From: Acorus gramineus
Taxonomy: Eukaryota > Streptophyta > Magnoliopsida > Acorales > Acoraceae
NCBI GenBank assembly: GCA_030737835.1
Contig: CM060847.1
Span: 496,001-560,000 of the forward strand
Length of the DNA stretch: 64,000 nt
Reading direction: 5' to 3'
Part shown: one piece after another, positions 24,236 through 36,118 of the stretch
Numbering within the stretch: position 1 is the stretch's first letter
Layout: each line of letters opens with the position of its first letter
Made by a program: the position numbers and the translations under genes
The notes under the pieces: model-generated
Told to the model about the DNA's origin: nothing
Seen by the model: the letters and a program-made list of their open reading frames with translations, nothing else
Database searches by the model: none

Positions 24236-25525
24236 ATGTTATGGATGATGATTTGTTAAAAAATGTTAAAATTAGTCACACAATTTGAATTACTAGTTAC
24301 CCAGTATGTATTTATAGAAATAATATATATATATATTTTTTACAAAAATATAAAAATCCAATTGATCACATACATTTTTATTGATGTAACGTTGTGACGT
24401 TTGCAGTAATGATTTTTTTTTTTTTTTTTTTTTGACGTGGGTTGGTTCTGTACCGCTCGTTTTGGTCTAAAGGCTTTGACAATCTGCCTCATTTACATTT
24501 TCATATTACTCATCAACCTTATGCACTACAATTGTGGTATAGATTTCATTAAAAAATAAAAATCAACTAAACATTCAATAAACGAATTAATACATAAAGG
24601 GCATGAACAGGGCTAGAAACGAATCAAAGTGTAACATTTCCTATCATCAAGAAACAGTATCTGAAGTTGGGAATTTTTCCATGATGGGGGAGCTAACGTT
24701 CTTGACACGTTGAGTTTCCCACGTCGACTTCTCTACTTTCCCCGCAAGAAAAGTCCCCAAACGTTGATTTCCTGCTCTTTTGAAACATCTTTTGTGTTAA
24801 TTGTTCTCTCTCTCTCTCTTTCCCCTCTCATTGCAAAAATCTAAAGTTCTGTCTTCTTGTAATCTTTTGTGATCTATATTTCAAATTTTGCATGAACAAG
24901 GTATGCCCTTTTTGTTTTATGAAATCTTAATTTATCATAACCTGTGATTTGTCCTCCCACGTGAAGAACTTTTATTTTGGTCCACCTTTTTATTGCTGTT
25001 TTAATTTAATGTTGTGTGGATCTTTCTATATGAATTTGTTTTGATCATCATTGAATTGGTAAGCATGTTCTTTAATATGGGTAATTCGATGGATGAATAG
25101 AATTCCATGTTTTCCGTTTGTGAATCAGCGAAAATCCAGAAATTTTGTTAAATATATTGCGATATGGGATTTGACCATCTTTATATTCAATAGGTGTTCA
25201 TCAGATAGGTCTAGATTTGTTGATGTTCACTTAAGTTGGTCTGGGTACCAGTAACTGTCCCATGAAGTTAGAACTACTCGTAGCCTCCAAAAATTTGATT
25301 GAGAACAAATATCAAACTCATAAAAATTGGATTTTGAGGAGACCTAAGTTATTAAAATCGATAGAAGGGTCTCTCTGTCCCCTTTTATTTCCTCAACTTA
25401 ACCGGTCTCCCAGACTTTGCTTGATCTTTTCATAGATTGATTATAGTTTTAAAGTTTGTGACATGGAATTATAATCTAAATTCTGTTTTTTGAAGTTCCT
25501 TTGAGGATCAACGTAGCGTAGAAAG
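24236..25525. other. SEC14-like gene upstream region and likely 5' UTR
   Basis: No coding region is seen before 25526. A CT run (about 24804-24819) resembles a leader near the transcription start. CATGAACAAG|GTATGCC (donor about 24901) and TTTTTTGAAG|TTCCTT (acceptor about 25494) could bound a 5' UTR intron. This is inference without transcripts. Confidence 0.45.
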
Positions 25526-28001
25526 ATGTTTTCGAAGAAACCCCAAGCAAGTGGTAGTGAAAAAACTTTGCGGCTTGAAGAGCAGAAAGTAAAGGTAAGA
25601 ATTGTCATTACTCATTAGCACTCTCCAAATAATTCAGCTATGATAGTTGTTCTTCTTTACCATTGTAATCTTGATATATTGTTTCTAATTTCTTTCAAAT
25701 CAGACATCCACTTTAGCATCGCGAATGGATGTTCAATTTGAACCAACAAGTCAATAAGTAGCAATTATTAGAACAATTAAGTTGAATGCATGAATTTTTT
25801 ATTCGAACCAATGAGCCATTAAGTTTCCCCTATTAGAACAACTAACATGAATGGATGTTTGATTTTCACCAAGTGAATAAGTAGCCCACTATCCGAATAA
25901 TTAACATGAATGGCTGATCCCTCATGATATTTAGCCTTGTATTCCTGCATGAGTTGTGACTCTTTGATCCATACCATTTACCAGTTGACAGCAATTTTTT
26001 TCTTCTTTCTGTTACAGATAAAAGAGGTAAGAAGGTTGATAGGTCCAGTGTCAGATAAGGTACCAAATTACTGCTCAGATGCTTGTATATCAAGATATCT
26101 CAGGGCAAGGAATTGGAATGTCAGAAAGGCAACTAAGATGTTGATTGAAACCTTGAAATGGAGAATTGAGTACAAGCCAGAGACCATTCACTGGGTATGT
26201 GTATTTCTTATACTTCTGTTGTTATCTTCTCTTTCTGTTTCAGTATCTGTATTACAATGTAATCTACTGTAATTCATTAGCGCTTTATGATAAAGTTTTT
26301 CTTTTATTGATATAAAATGTAACTTAAATAGGCTACGTCTTCCTTCATAGGTTTAATATGTTAGGCTGCCAAAAAATGTAAACTTATTATATGGAATCAC
26401 CTTCTTGAAATCATGTTATGGTGTGAACTGTAGCATAATTCACTATTTCAGTTGAACAATCGTGATATATGCAAAACTACGATCTACAGAAAATTAAAAT
26501 CATGAATTTAACTGAGGCAACACATTGATGAAACATATTTATATATTTAGCACACATTCACTGGTGCAATAGGGATTATATCACAATCTAGAAAATATTT
26601 GCCAAGGAATCTTAAAGTTTACCCAATTTTGAAACCATTTTACATGATCCATTTTTTGTAATATATTTTCACATCCAAACAGTGGATATGATTAGTCTAG
26701 CTTTGATTGAGATATGATCTAAGGTTAGATTGTGTCTCCCTAAATCAAGCCATATAAGGGGGGAAAAAAGCACAGATGAAAATATTTGTAGCTGAGGTTC
26801 TGCAGTACATCAAAACCATCAATTAGACCCCATTTAAGAACTATACTTGTATGCTTTTGGAAAGATTAAAGTGCATATGAATGCTGTATAAATATTCTGA
26901 AGTGACTCCTTTGTTTACTTTAGGAAGAAATTGCACATGAGGCTGAGACTGGAAAGATATACAGGGCCAAATATCTTGACAAACATGGAAGGACTGTTCT
27001 TGTTATGAGACCAGGTTTTAAGGTATGACCAGTTTTCCTTCTGAGACTTTACATACTTTTTAACTGAATTGATTTTAATTGTCTCCGTTCCATATTAAAC
27101 AGAACACGAACTCTGTGAGAGGGCAGATCAGGTACTTGGTCTACTGCATGGAGAAGGCCATATTGAACATGGCACCAGACCAGGAGCAGATGGTGTGGTT
27201 CATCGATTTTCAGGGATGGAATTCTGCTTGCGTATCGCTAAAGGTTGCTCGTGAAACCGCCCATGTGTTGCAGGATCATTATCCCGAGAGGCTCGGATTG
27301 GCGATCCTATATAATCCACCCAAAATTTTTGAAGCTTTTTTTGCAGTATGTATATTATCATCCGCTCCAATTTTGTTTCTTAAGGCCCCCCTTCAGAACC
27401 AATTATCAATTTTTAAATAATTGGTTCCTAACGTGATTTTTTAAATATTAGCATTTGGTTTCGAAATTTGATTTTTATGGGTTAAAACCGTTTCTGATTG
27501 ATTTCAAACAAAGCCTTATATAGTTAAATTAGAAACAAAATTGTTTATGCTTAAACTAACTGACTCAGATAATGTGACATATTTCTGCTTGTGGTCTATT
27601 ATACTGAAGTAAGAACTGCTTTTGTTCAGGTAGTGAAGCCATTTTTGGAGCCAAAGACATACAAGAAAGTGAAGTTTGTTTATTCCGACGACAAGGAGAG
27701 TCAGAGGATAATGGAGGAACACTTCGACATGGACAACCTCGAGTCCTCGTTAGGAGGCCACAACCCAGATGGATTCGACTACATAGAATACGGTGAAAGA
27801 ATGAGACAGGACGATGCGAAGACTGTGTCTGCTCTTGGCTGCTCAGCAGATTCATTGAGTGCTAATTCAGTTGTTCAGGGCTCAGACACTTTGATTTCTG
27901 AATCTGGTTTGGAGTTGTCTGATGAAAGTTCTTCAGATGGTGATACTGATGAGTTATCTGCAACAGTGGAAGCAGAAGAAGTGCCCAACTTGAAAGCTTG
28001 A
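25526..28001 (+). CDS. SEC14-like CRAL-TRIO domain phosphoinositide/lipid transfer protein
   Basis: Expected to bind and exchange phospholipids such as phosphatidylinositol between membranes in the cytosol. Exons 25526-25594, 26018-26194, 26924-27022, 27103-27345 and 27630-28001 join in frame to 319 residues. The CRAL-TRIO N-terminal helix bundle covers about 24-82 (IKEVRRLIG...YCSDACISRYLRARNW, then ATKMLIETLKWRIEYKPE). The lipid-binding lobe follows: TGKIYRAKYLDKHGRTVLVMRPG, MVWFIDFQGWN, HVLQDHYPERLGLAILYNPP and KIFEAFFAVVKPFLEPKT. YSDDKESQRIMEEHFDMDNLESSLGG closes it, and an acidic Ser/Asp/Glu-rich tail (last ~55 residues) ends the protein. There is no GOLD or nodulin domain, so it is the short single-domain type. 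Confidence 0.93.
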
Positions 28002-28317
28002 TATTATCATCATATATTGTGATGAATACCACTTTTTTGAAGAAATTATTTCATTCCATAAAAGCATGGTGTTTCCGCCAGAAACATGTGCATGGGCCAA
28101 CCCGATTGACTAAACTGAAATTGAAAAAGTGAATGGTTTGTCCATTATGTATGTTTTTGTCGATCACTCAAATAGTTTTGGGCGCTCAGGCATTTTTGCA
28201 GTCATTCCTGTAATCCTAATTGAGTATGAAATCTTTAATTTATATAAGTACATGTACTTCAAAAATAAAACTCATAATGTATTAGAACTATGATAATGGT
28301 TGCAGGAATAACTGTAA
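28002..28317. other. SEC14-like gene 3' flank
   Basis: AT-rich presumed 3' UTR and flank up to the foldback element. No gene seen. Confidence 0.4.
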
Positions 28318-28803
28318 GGGAAAAATCCATATAACCCCCTGTAATCTTTTTGATATCCATATAACCCCAATATATCCATATAATCCCTTGTAAACACACT
28401 ATAAATGTAAATAACTCCTTGTGATTAAATTTTTTTTAACAGAATTAAAATATTTTGGATATATTGAGTTATCTAAACCATGGTTAACAAATATGCATTC
28501 TTTTAACCCTTGAAAAAATGTCAATATTTAAAAAAAAACCATCATATTTTTAATTTTACACTCTTTTAGGGTTTTTTTTGGAAGTATTGACTGCTTTCAG
28601 AGGGTTAAACTGATACATATTTGTTAACCATGGTTTAGATAACGCAATATATCCAAAATATTTCAATTCTGTTAAAAAAAATTTAACAGCGGGGGGTTAT
28701 TTGCATTTATAGTGTGTTTACAGGGGATTATATGGATATATTGTGATTACAAGAGGTTATATGAATATCAGGAAGATTACAGGGGGTTATATAGATTTTT
28801 CCC
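28318..28803. mobile_element. Mutator-like foldback element with perfect 9-bp target duplication
   Basis: Terminal inverted repeat GGGAAAAATCCATATAACCCC (left) and the complement of GGGGTTATATAGATTTTTCCC (right). The inverted relation continues through nearly the whole 486 bp (for example AACCATGGTTAACAAATATG against CATATTTGTTAACCATGG). TAACTGTAA occurs at 28309-28317 and again at 28804-28812, a perfect 9-bp duplication as made by Mutator-like transposases. No coding capacity. A read-through transcript would form a long hairpin. Confidence 0.85.
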
Positions 28804-29029
28804 TAACTGTAATTAATGTTTTTTTAATAATTTATTTTTCAAGGGGTTATATGGATACGTTCAGTCCTTAGCTCTATACGTAGTTTTCACGTTATTATTG
28901 TAGAAATCACCTAGCGTAGTATATTTTTCATTGTGTTAGTACATACTGTGTTAGGAAACACAAAAATTCATAGGATGTACTTTATTTTTTTTTTTATAAA
29001 AGAAATATTTATTAATCAAATATATATTT

Positions 29030-29570
29030 TAAAAAAGAAAAAAATTTATATAACCCCTTGTAAATAGTCCGAAATCCATATATCCGGTGACTTTTCCTGA
29101 AATCCATATAACCCTCTTAAAACATCCATGTAAATCCAAATAACCACTGAGTTAAATTTTTGTTGACATATGAGAAATATTTGTTTGGTTAACTCTGGCT
29201 GAAAACACCATATATCAAAAACCCCTTACAATATGTTAAAAATGTGAAATTTTTTTATAAATGATGATTTAACTCATTCGAAAAGAGTTTTATAATCTAT
29301 TCGGAGAGGTAAAATTGTCATTTATAGAAGGTTTTTTTACATTTTTAATATATTGTAGATTTTTTTTGGTATACTGTGTTTTTAGCCAAGTTAACGAAAT
29401 GGAATTTTTATAAAATATTTATCAACTGTTAACGGTAATTTAACTCAGATGACTATTTAGATTTACATAGATATTTTCAAGGGGATACATGGACTTAAAG
29501 GATAAGTCAGGCGGTTGTATAGATTTGAGATTGTTTACAATGGGTTATTTGAATTTTTTTCATTAAAAAA
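29030..29570. mobile_element. Foldback element of the same family, copy in 29.0-29.6 kb
   Basis: AAAAAATTTATATAACCCC and TGAAATCCATATAACCCTC on the left mirror TGGGTTATTTGAATTTTTTT and GGCGGTTGTATAGATTT on the right. The interior shares ACCCCTTACAATATGTTAAAAATG with copies at 18.5 and 58.9 kb. Edges are approximate. It lies only ~230 bp from the 28.3 kb element. Confidence 0.62.
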
Positions 29571-31438
29571 AAAAAAATCAAACATGCGCAACATTTCCTT
29601 TTTCATTCCATTTCACTAGCTCCATTACTCGAGAATTAAATAAAGGAAAACGTTATATACAATCGTTTTTTCAGTTTAAATTTTTATATACCCATAATTT
29701 GATAAAAAAGATAGAATATATATTAAAGAATTACATGATTCATTTATAAAAAATAAAAAAATTTCTTAGGGACATATACTTCTTTAATTACACTCACGAG
29801 ATACATGAGATTAGAATGGAGACTTAAATAAACAGTGTCACAGCTCTGGAAATGATAAGATGGTGGGCCATGAAAATGTATGAGAATTTATTGGAACATT
29901 TTGATAAGTGGGCCGGCCTGCAGGTCACTAGTGTATGGTCTGGGCTTCTGCTTTATTCCTGTAAGCGACGGATCGTACAGCGAATCCGAGGTGTCCAGAC
30001 AAAAAGGCATAAAAGAAACAAAAGGGGCTATGTTACACTCAATTTTTTTATTTTTTACAGTCTAAATTACAATTCTATATATCTAGTTATAAATTCAATG
30101 ACACGTATACTTTGTTAGACGATGTATATATCTTATTAAAAAAAATTTACACTTATTAAAAATAAATTTATTTAACTCAAAATTGATCAATATATACTTT
30201 TTATTAAAATTTTATTAGATGATTTATATTATTTTTTAAAAAAATAAAAATATGTATAATGTGAGTTTTTATCGATAAAAAAATATTAACAATTTTTTTT
30301 TTTTTAAAAAAAAAACCCTCCCTGGTCCCATGTGAAGCCGATCTTGAATAGCATGTCTTAGCTTGCACTAATCTCGAGGCAGAAGATTGTGGTGTCAATC
30401 GAGGTCTTGTACAATGGACCCATCTCAACATCAATTTCAGTGCTGCAAGGGGTTGAATCACACCCTGCATGCTTTTTTTTTGTCTACTTTTGGGTTGAAA
30501 TCGAAGGGCCAATAAGTCAATCATGAATCCACCCTGGACAAATTTAAATCCAATTTAACTTGAGTTTAAATTAATTTTAAGATTAGGGTTGCATTATCTG
30601 GTCCCACTTCGAAAATGACAGTGAGCAGTAAATTTAGATGTTCCATTTAGAAAATATCTCGTGGGATGTTGGATGGTTCAATTTATTTTTACTTAGTATA
30701 CCATTTTATTTTGCTATTTTGTACAAATTGTATAAAATAAAAAGAAAAAAAAATATCTAATTTTAACTTACAGCTAGGGTTGATGTTTTTAGATTTGAGT
30801 AGTAGATGATCTCTTTCAAATTTCAAGTTGAGTTTCAATTGAACTCTAACCCAAATGAACCCGTTCAAGTTTCAATCTTATATAATAGAACATTTATATA
30901 AAACCTGGTCATATAGATGTTTGAAAGGACAACTTGCACAAATACAGTCATTTGCATATAATTGTAGATCTTATTTAATGCAATAACTTCTTTGATATTC
31001 AGTTGTACATACTTCCATATAAGTTAAGCTTTATGATGACAAGATTACGTGGGAAATTAATACAAATGTCTTTTTGATGATCCAAACAATCATCCTTTAC
31101 ATTGATACTATTACATCACATATTCACATGCATCCGTCGAATTCATACATTAGTCATCTGATGCCACTGAATTCAATGTTTTGAGTCTATGCTTAAACAA
31201 GACACATGAATGCCACTTTGAATCATATAATAACAATATAATTTCACGGTGTTATCGATAGGTTCTCGCTAACTTATCCACCTGTTTGTTAACAATTATT
31301 CGAAAGAATTTTCCGTAGGATCGGAACAAACAAGCGGAATTAGTCTTTTCAGCTCCACCGTAAGATTAACCACGGGAGTCGTTCAGATATCAAAAAAAAA
31401 AAAAAAAAACTCAATTTCACTTGTACAAAGTGAATTAC
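29571..31438. other. Intergenic, no gene recognised
   Basis: AT-rich overall. At 29912-29935 an unusual run of rare-cutter sites occurs (GGCCGGCC overlapping CCTGCAGG, then ACTAGT). A GC-richer island at about 30318-30540 has a minus-strand open frame and a T-rich left edge. It could be an old retroposed fragment with an A-tail, but I do not recognise it. Confidence 0.4.
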
Positions 31439-32848
31439 TCACCGAGTGACTACTCCCCGAGACATCCGTGCCGAGTACGACCGAGTGATCGCGTGCTTCG
31501 GCACGAGCCGGGCCGTCAAGCACGCCAAGTCCCGGCCCGAATCGGCCCGTCGACCCGAATCGACCTGACCCGGCCCAGCCCGCACCGGGTGCGGGCCGGG
31601 CCCGACGTTCACCGCCTTCTCGCACCTACAGCCCAGTAGCCCATTCCCTCTCCGCCTCCCGCCGCCGACCTTTTCCTGCTCCGCCGGTACAGCGAACTTG
31701 ACCTCCTCCGCGTATTCGGAAGCGGCGCTCGCCTCCGCCGTCGCCACGCTCCACTCCACGCTCGCCTCGCTCGGAGCGCAAACCGAGGCCGTCTCGATGT
31801 TCGCGAACCCCCTCGCCACATCGAGATTCGCGCGCAGCCTCTCGTCGAGCGAGTCGCGCCTGCGATACGTCGCCGTCGTGGAGAAGCTCTCGATCTCGAA
31901 GAGGTCCGAGCTCGAGTCGCTCGCCGCGTCGTCCTCGGCGAGAACAACCCCCCTCGGCGCCTTCGACGGGCTCACCGGGAAGGTGAAGCTGCGCCGGCCG
32001 TCGATGTCGCCGGCGGAGGAGAACGGAAGCTGGCGGTGGAACGGACGGAAGACCTCGAGGGAGCCCCTCGGAGGGGAGACGGGTTTCGCCGTCGGGTTAA
32101 ACATGGGGAACGAGAACCCACCGCCGGCGGAGCCGGAGTTGACTATCCGGCAACTGAGGTCCGCCGGAAATCGATTCTCCGGCGCGACCATGGGTTCTTG
32201 CTCTTTCGTCCAATTTTGGGCTATAAATTTCAGTCTCGCCATCTCCGCCACTTCATTGGGTTCTACGGCTGCTCTGTAGTTCTCCTTCTTGATTGGGTCT
32301 GTAAAGTTTGGATTTTTCTGAACTGGGTCTTCGATTTCGACGGATCGCCTGCCGGAGCAGGGACAATTCCGTCCAAAGAGCCATTTTGACGCCGACCCAC
32401 CTTGCTTTCTCCGTTCATTGAGCGGCAGAGCTTTCACAGAGACCAAAACAGAGCCCGGTGGGTTCGTGAGGAGGCCCGACTGGCTGTTCCAGCTCGCCTC
32501 GGAACACTCGGTGGGCGTGGCGTGGAAAGAAGAGTTGGTTCGGTGGTTCCGGTTGTAGCACCCGTCGGAGGAAGAGACGGACGAGAATCTCTCGACGGGG
32601 CGGTCGAGGTTCAGAGGCTGCGGTGGTGGTGGTGGTGGTTTGTGGGGGTGGTTGTTCTGTTCTTGGAGGCTGTTAAAGTACCGCTCGGCGTCGAAGATGC
32701 TCAGCTCAGCGTCGGCGGTGGCGGTTGTGGGGAGGTAGGAGGAGAAGGAGGGGCCGCGAAAGTGGGGTTTGGGGTCGAAAGGGGTTGGCTTTTGAGAGAG
32801 GTAGCCATTAAATGTTGTAGCGGTTGCTGTCACTGTGAACCTCTCCAT
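31439..32848 (-). CDS. Phytochrome kinase substrate (PKS)-like protein, intronless
   Basis: PKS proteins act at the plasma membrane in phytochrome and phototropin signalling (phototropism, leaf positioning). A single 1,410-bp frame encodes 469 residues. Family-like signatures are FSSYL (35-39), the LSIFDAERYFNS block (49-60), SWNSQSGLL (119-127), KWLFGRNCPCSGRRSVEIED (155-174), a Ser/Asp-rich middle (DSSSDLFEIESFST) and a GLLGCRCEKAVNV block near the C-terminus. The region is strongly GC-rich. The last ~54 residues (from about 31603 down) are encoded by a repetitive GGCCCGG/GACCCG tract and do not look like the family, so the native stop may have been lost. A TATA-like TTATATAG lies near 33021-33028 on the minus strand. 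Confidence 0.85.
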   Translation of the reverse strand: MERFTVTATATTFNGYLSQKPTPFDPKPHFRGPSFSSYLPTTATADAELSIFDAERYFNSLQEQNNHPHKPPPPPPQPLNLDRPVERFSSVSSSDGCYNRNHRTNSSFHATPTECSEASWNSQSGLLTNPPGSVLVSVKALPLNERRKQGGSASKWLFGRNCPCSGRRSVEIEDPVQKNPNFTDPIKKENYRAAVEPNEVAEMARLKFIAQNWTKEQEPMVAPENRFPADLSCRIVNSGSAGGGFSFPMFNPTAKPVSPPRGSLEVFRPFHRQLPFSSAGDIDGRRSFTFPVSPSKAPRGVVLAEDDAASDSSSDLFEIESFSTTATYRRRDSLDERLRANLDVARGFANIETASVCAPSEASVEWSVATAEASAASEYAEEVKFAVPAEQEKVGGGRRRGNGLLGCRCEKAVNVGPGPHPVRAGPGQVDSGRRADSGRDLACLTARLVPKHAITRSYSARMSRGVVTR

Positions 32849-34344
32849 TGTGTGTGTGAATGATAAAAAAATGAAACAGAGAGAACAAAGTGACTGGAGG
32901 AGGAGGAGGTGTTATACAGAGATTCACTGAAATTCAGTTCAGCTTGTACAAGTAGAGCTGGCTTTTGCAGTTCTTATCCGTACAGAGTGTTCATGCATTG
33001 TTTTGGATCTCCCTGTCTCTCTATATAAGCTGACTTAAATCTTCATCTTGGATTAACAACCTGTTTAATGTTTAATGTTACAGGAAAAAGAATATTCTGA
33101 AAATTCCATGAGTCAGTAACACATTTTTTTTTGTTACTCTGATTTAGAAGTAAAATTATTTATTTTTTAGAATTCAATTATAATATATTTTCATTGAATA
33201 AAAGAATGATTTATTTTTCCTCAGATAATTATGAAAGAACAGAAGAATGAAAGACTGTAAATGTTAATGATCACATGAATGAATAATTTAGACAATCATT
33301 TACTTGAATAACCAAAATGAGTAGAGTTAATGGACATCATTTAATCTCATTTTTGGTGTTATTCGTTGATGTGGTCATTCTTGGATGGAGACATTTTTCA
33401 TTCATGTACCCTCTCAGAATTAGTTAGAATTGAATTCTTAATCCTTCTGGACTATTATTACCAAATTGACTGTATATTTTCGCATGGCCTTTTATAAACC
33501 TTCAAATATGGTTGCCTAATTTAAAAACCTTCAAATATGGTTGCCTAAAGCGTTGATCACATGTGAAAAACAAATTATTTAAAGATTGGAATTGAAGAAG
33601 CTTTTTATGGATGGAAATCAAACACATGAGTGTCTTGTGTTGCAATGCAAACTCATTTAGGGAGACTCTCTACCTGCCAAGAAAACACAGCTGTGTCTGG
33701 GAAGGATGTACATAATAAACCCATTACAACACATTGGACTTGTCACTTCTCAATCTCTTTTTTGAACCATATTATATGTATGATGATATGATTTTTGTTC
33801 TCAGGTTGTGTGTATTGGGTGGATTTGAAGGTACTCAGTGTACACTCAATAGTGTTACGTTTGTCTGTGAGGGGGGCGGGGGTGCTTATTTTGGGGAACT
33901 AATGGATTGTGTCCAACCAATATTCCAACAGTAGAAAAACAGAGGAGAACACGTGTAGATCTGTATGACCACATCTCTGATACAAACAAGAACAATTAAT
34001 TAAGTCATCCTCAAATCTTTTTGCATATCTTCTAAGGTGGGCACTTTCCTTACCCAAAAAAAAAAAAAAAAAAAAAAAAGAAGGTGGGCACTGTGGGTAA
34101 GCCTGTAAATCATGAAAAATAACTGTATACTTCCGCATCCAAAAAATTGTAATTCATTCAATATTTATTTAAATATCTAGAATGATTTTAAAAGTCAATA
34201 CAAATATTAAGTCGTTCAAAAAATATCTGGATCTAATATATTCTATAAAATTATGTATTTGTTCTATTTGTCAAGCATGATTAATTATAATTTTTAAAAT
34301 TTAATATTTGCCATTTTTTACTATTCATATACGGAAGTCATGAA
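32849..34344. other. PKS-like upstream region and spacer
   Basis: No gene seen. It holds the promoter/leader of the PKS-like gene. A short direct repeat, TTCAAATATGGTTGCCTAA, occurs twice around 33500-33550. There is an A24 run near 34056-34079. Confidence 0.45.
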
Positions 34345-34352
34345 AAACCTTT

Positions 34353-34706
34353 GATGCCGTTTGGAGAGACACATAAGCTATTTTGGAGTTTAATTATGGA
34401 TAAAATGTGAATAAAGTGTGAATAAGAATTTATAAAAGATAAAAAAATGATTTGACATATGGGTTTCTTGATTTATAGAGATAATGACAGTTGATTTGAC
34501 AGTGAGACCCATATATATCAGTGGAATGGATTTGGTGGAATAACACAATTCCAGGGAGAACCTGAAATACAAATACCAGCTTATTATTATTTATTCTGTA
34601 GTAACAATACCCATCTATTCCTTCTAAACAAATAATTTTTTAGATATATTCTCTCTCTTATTTCCTCGTATTCTCTCCCAATTCCTCTAGCCAAACGGCT
34701 CCCTAA
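34353..34706. mobile_element. MITE-like element with GCCGTTTGG ends
   Basis: GCCGTTTGGAGAGACACATAAG on the left and CTCTAGCCAAACGGCTCCC on the right are inverted. The interior (GGATAAAATGTGAATAAAGTG, GACAGTTGATTTGACAGTG) recurs at about 39965-40330, showing a multi-copy family. No coding. Confidence 0.58.
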
Positions 34707-34858
34707 AACCTTAATTTCAAGCTTCATTTTCTTTTAGCAAATATTCCATCCTTAGTGTGTCACCTAATTACTCTAATTAGTATTTGCATTTATAAATGTT
34801 AATTAATACAAAAATATTTTCCTTGATTTTAAGTTTAGAAATTAGATATGGATATTAA

Positions 34859-36115
34859 TGGTGTGTTTGTGCCTAAGAGAAAGTAAGGGAAAATGAAGGA
34901 AAATAAAAACTTTCTATTTGACCACTTAAAAATCTGGTGTTTGTGCCACACAAACACAGGGAAATTTTTTTACCGATCTTTCCCTTTGTTATTTTGTCTT
35001 ATTAGGATTGGGGGAAAAATTTCTCTCATTTTTCGTCTGCTATTTTGTCTTATTAGGATTGGAGGGAAAGTGAGATAATATGTGATTTTCTCTCCACACC
35101 AACAAGAACAATCTAATAAAACATTCATGTAAGATCTCTCTCTCTCTCTCTCATCCTTGCTTATTTTTTTTATCCAATCTAATTTGATTTGATTGATTGA
35201 ATAGATCTAATTTTTTTTTATTTGTTGAATAGATCTAGTTTTTTTTTTTTTTTGATATTTTTTTTTGCTTAACCTAGATTGAGATCTTATATCCATTTTC
35301 GTGGTTAATTATTTGAGATGTTAGATTGAGACATTTTTCAATTCATCCAAGGGTTGGGTCGAAGATCTAAAGCAATCAAAATATGTTTTTTCTATCTACC
35401 CCCAATAAGAATTTTTTCTTTTTTTTTCTTTTGGAGTAAAATGATTTCTAGATTTTGTTAAAAAGAAAAAAAGCATCTAAAAAAAAAATGAAAGCCCTCA
35501 ATCTTTCGAAAATCTTAAGATTTCAATTAAAAAAAGTGGTTTCTAGAGATAACTTTGAAGTTTGTGATAGCTTTCAAAAAATTAAACCTTATAGTTTGAA
35601 ATCTCAAAAGTACATTGTAAAGTGAATTTTTATTAAAAAATAATAATATTTATTTGATTTTAGATATAGGAAGAAATCATGTCGACTAGATTTGATTGTC
35701 AGAAAAAACATCCGAAATTTTTTATTTCTCACTTTTTTTTGGTCAGTAGCAATGTAGCATATATCATTTTATTAAAAATATTTAACAAGTAATTTAATGT
35801 TAATGTTATATTATATTTAAATTAATTGTCAAAATATATGTTTTTTTATTTTGTATCATTTTCTTGAAAACACAAATAATACATTTTTATTTTCTGTCAT
35901 TTTCCATCACAAGCACAAACAACAGTTTTTATTTTCCGTCATTTTCCATTACAGGCACAAACAACGGTTTTTATTTTACATCACTTTCCATTACAAGCAC
36001 AAACAATATATAAATTGGACGAAGAGAAAATCTTTTCTTTTCCACCACTTTCCTTTTGATCAACATTTCTTCACTTTTACTCATTTTTCCTATGTGATTG
36101 TGTACAAACACACAA
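34859..36115. mobile_element. Tourist-like (PIF/Harbinger) element with TAA target duplication
   Basis: Ends TGGTGTGTTTGTG (left) and TTGTGTGTTTGTA (right, complemented) are inverted. TAA flanks both sides (34856-34858 and 36116-36118), the target length and sequence typical of PIF/Harbinger. The 1,257-bp interior has no transposase-like frame. It contains two copies of TTTTGTCTTATTAGGATTGG (~70 bp apart) and a 42-bp minisatellite near its right end. The superfamily call rests on a 3-bp duplication and is only moderate. Confidence 0.58.
35870..36010 (+). repeat. 42-bp minisatellite inside the Tourist-like element
   Basis: The unit containing TTTCCATTACARGCACAAAC and TTTTTATTTTC starts its core at 35901, 35943 and 35985, about three and a half copies at an exact 42-bp spacing. 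Confidence 0.75.
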
Positions 36116-36118
36116 TAA

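Noticed and set aside
27565..27855. Minus-strand frame antisense to the last SEC14-like exon
   Set aside because: Shadow frame; the plus-strand reading has clear family motifs and splice continuity.
30204..30524. 106-residue minus-strand frame in a GC-richer island
   Set aside because: Not recognised; the frame ends in poly-Lys/Phe from T/A runs, so it is more like a decayed retroposed fragment than a gene.
31698..32863. Long plus-strand frames opposite the PKS-like gene
   Set aside because: They are shadows of the GC-rich minus-strand coding region with no recognisable domain.
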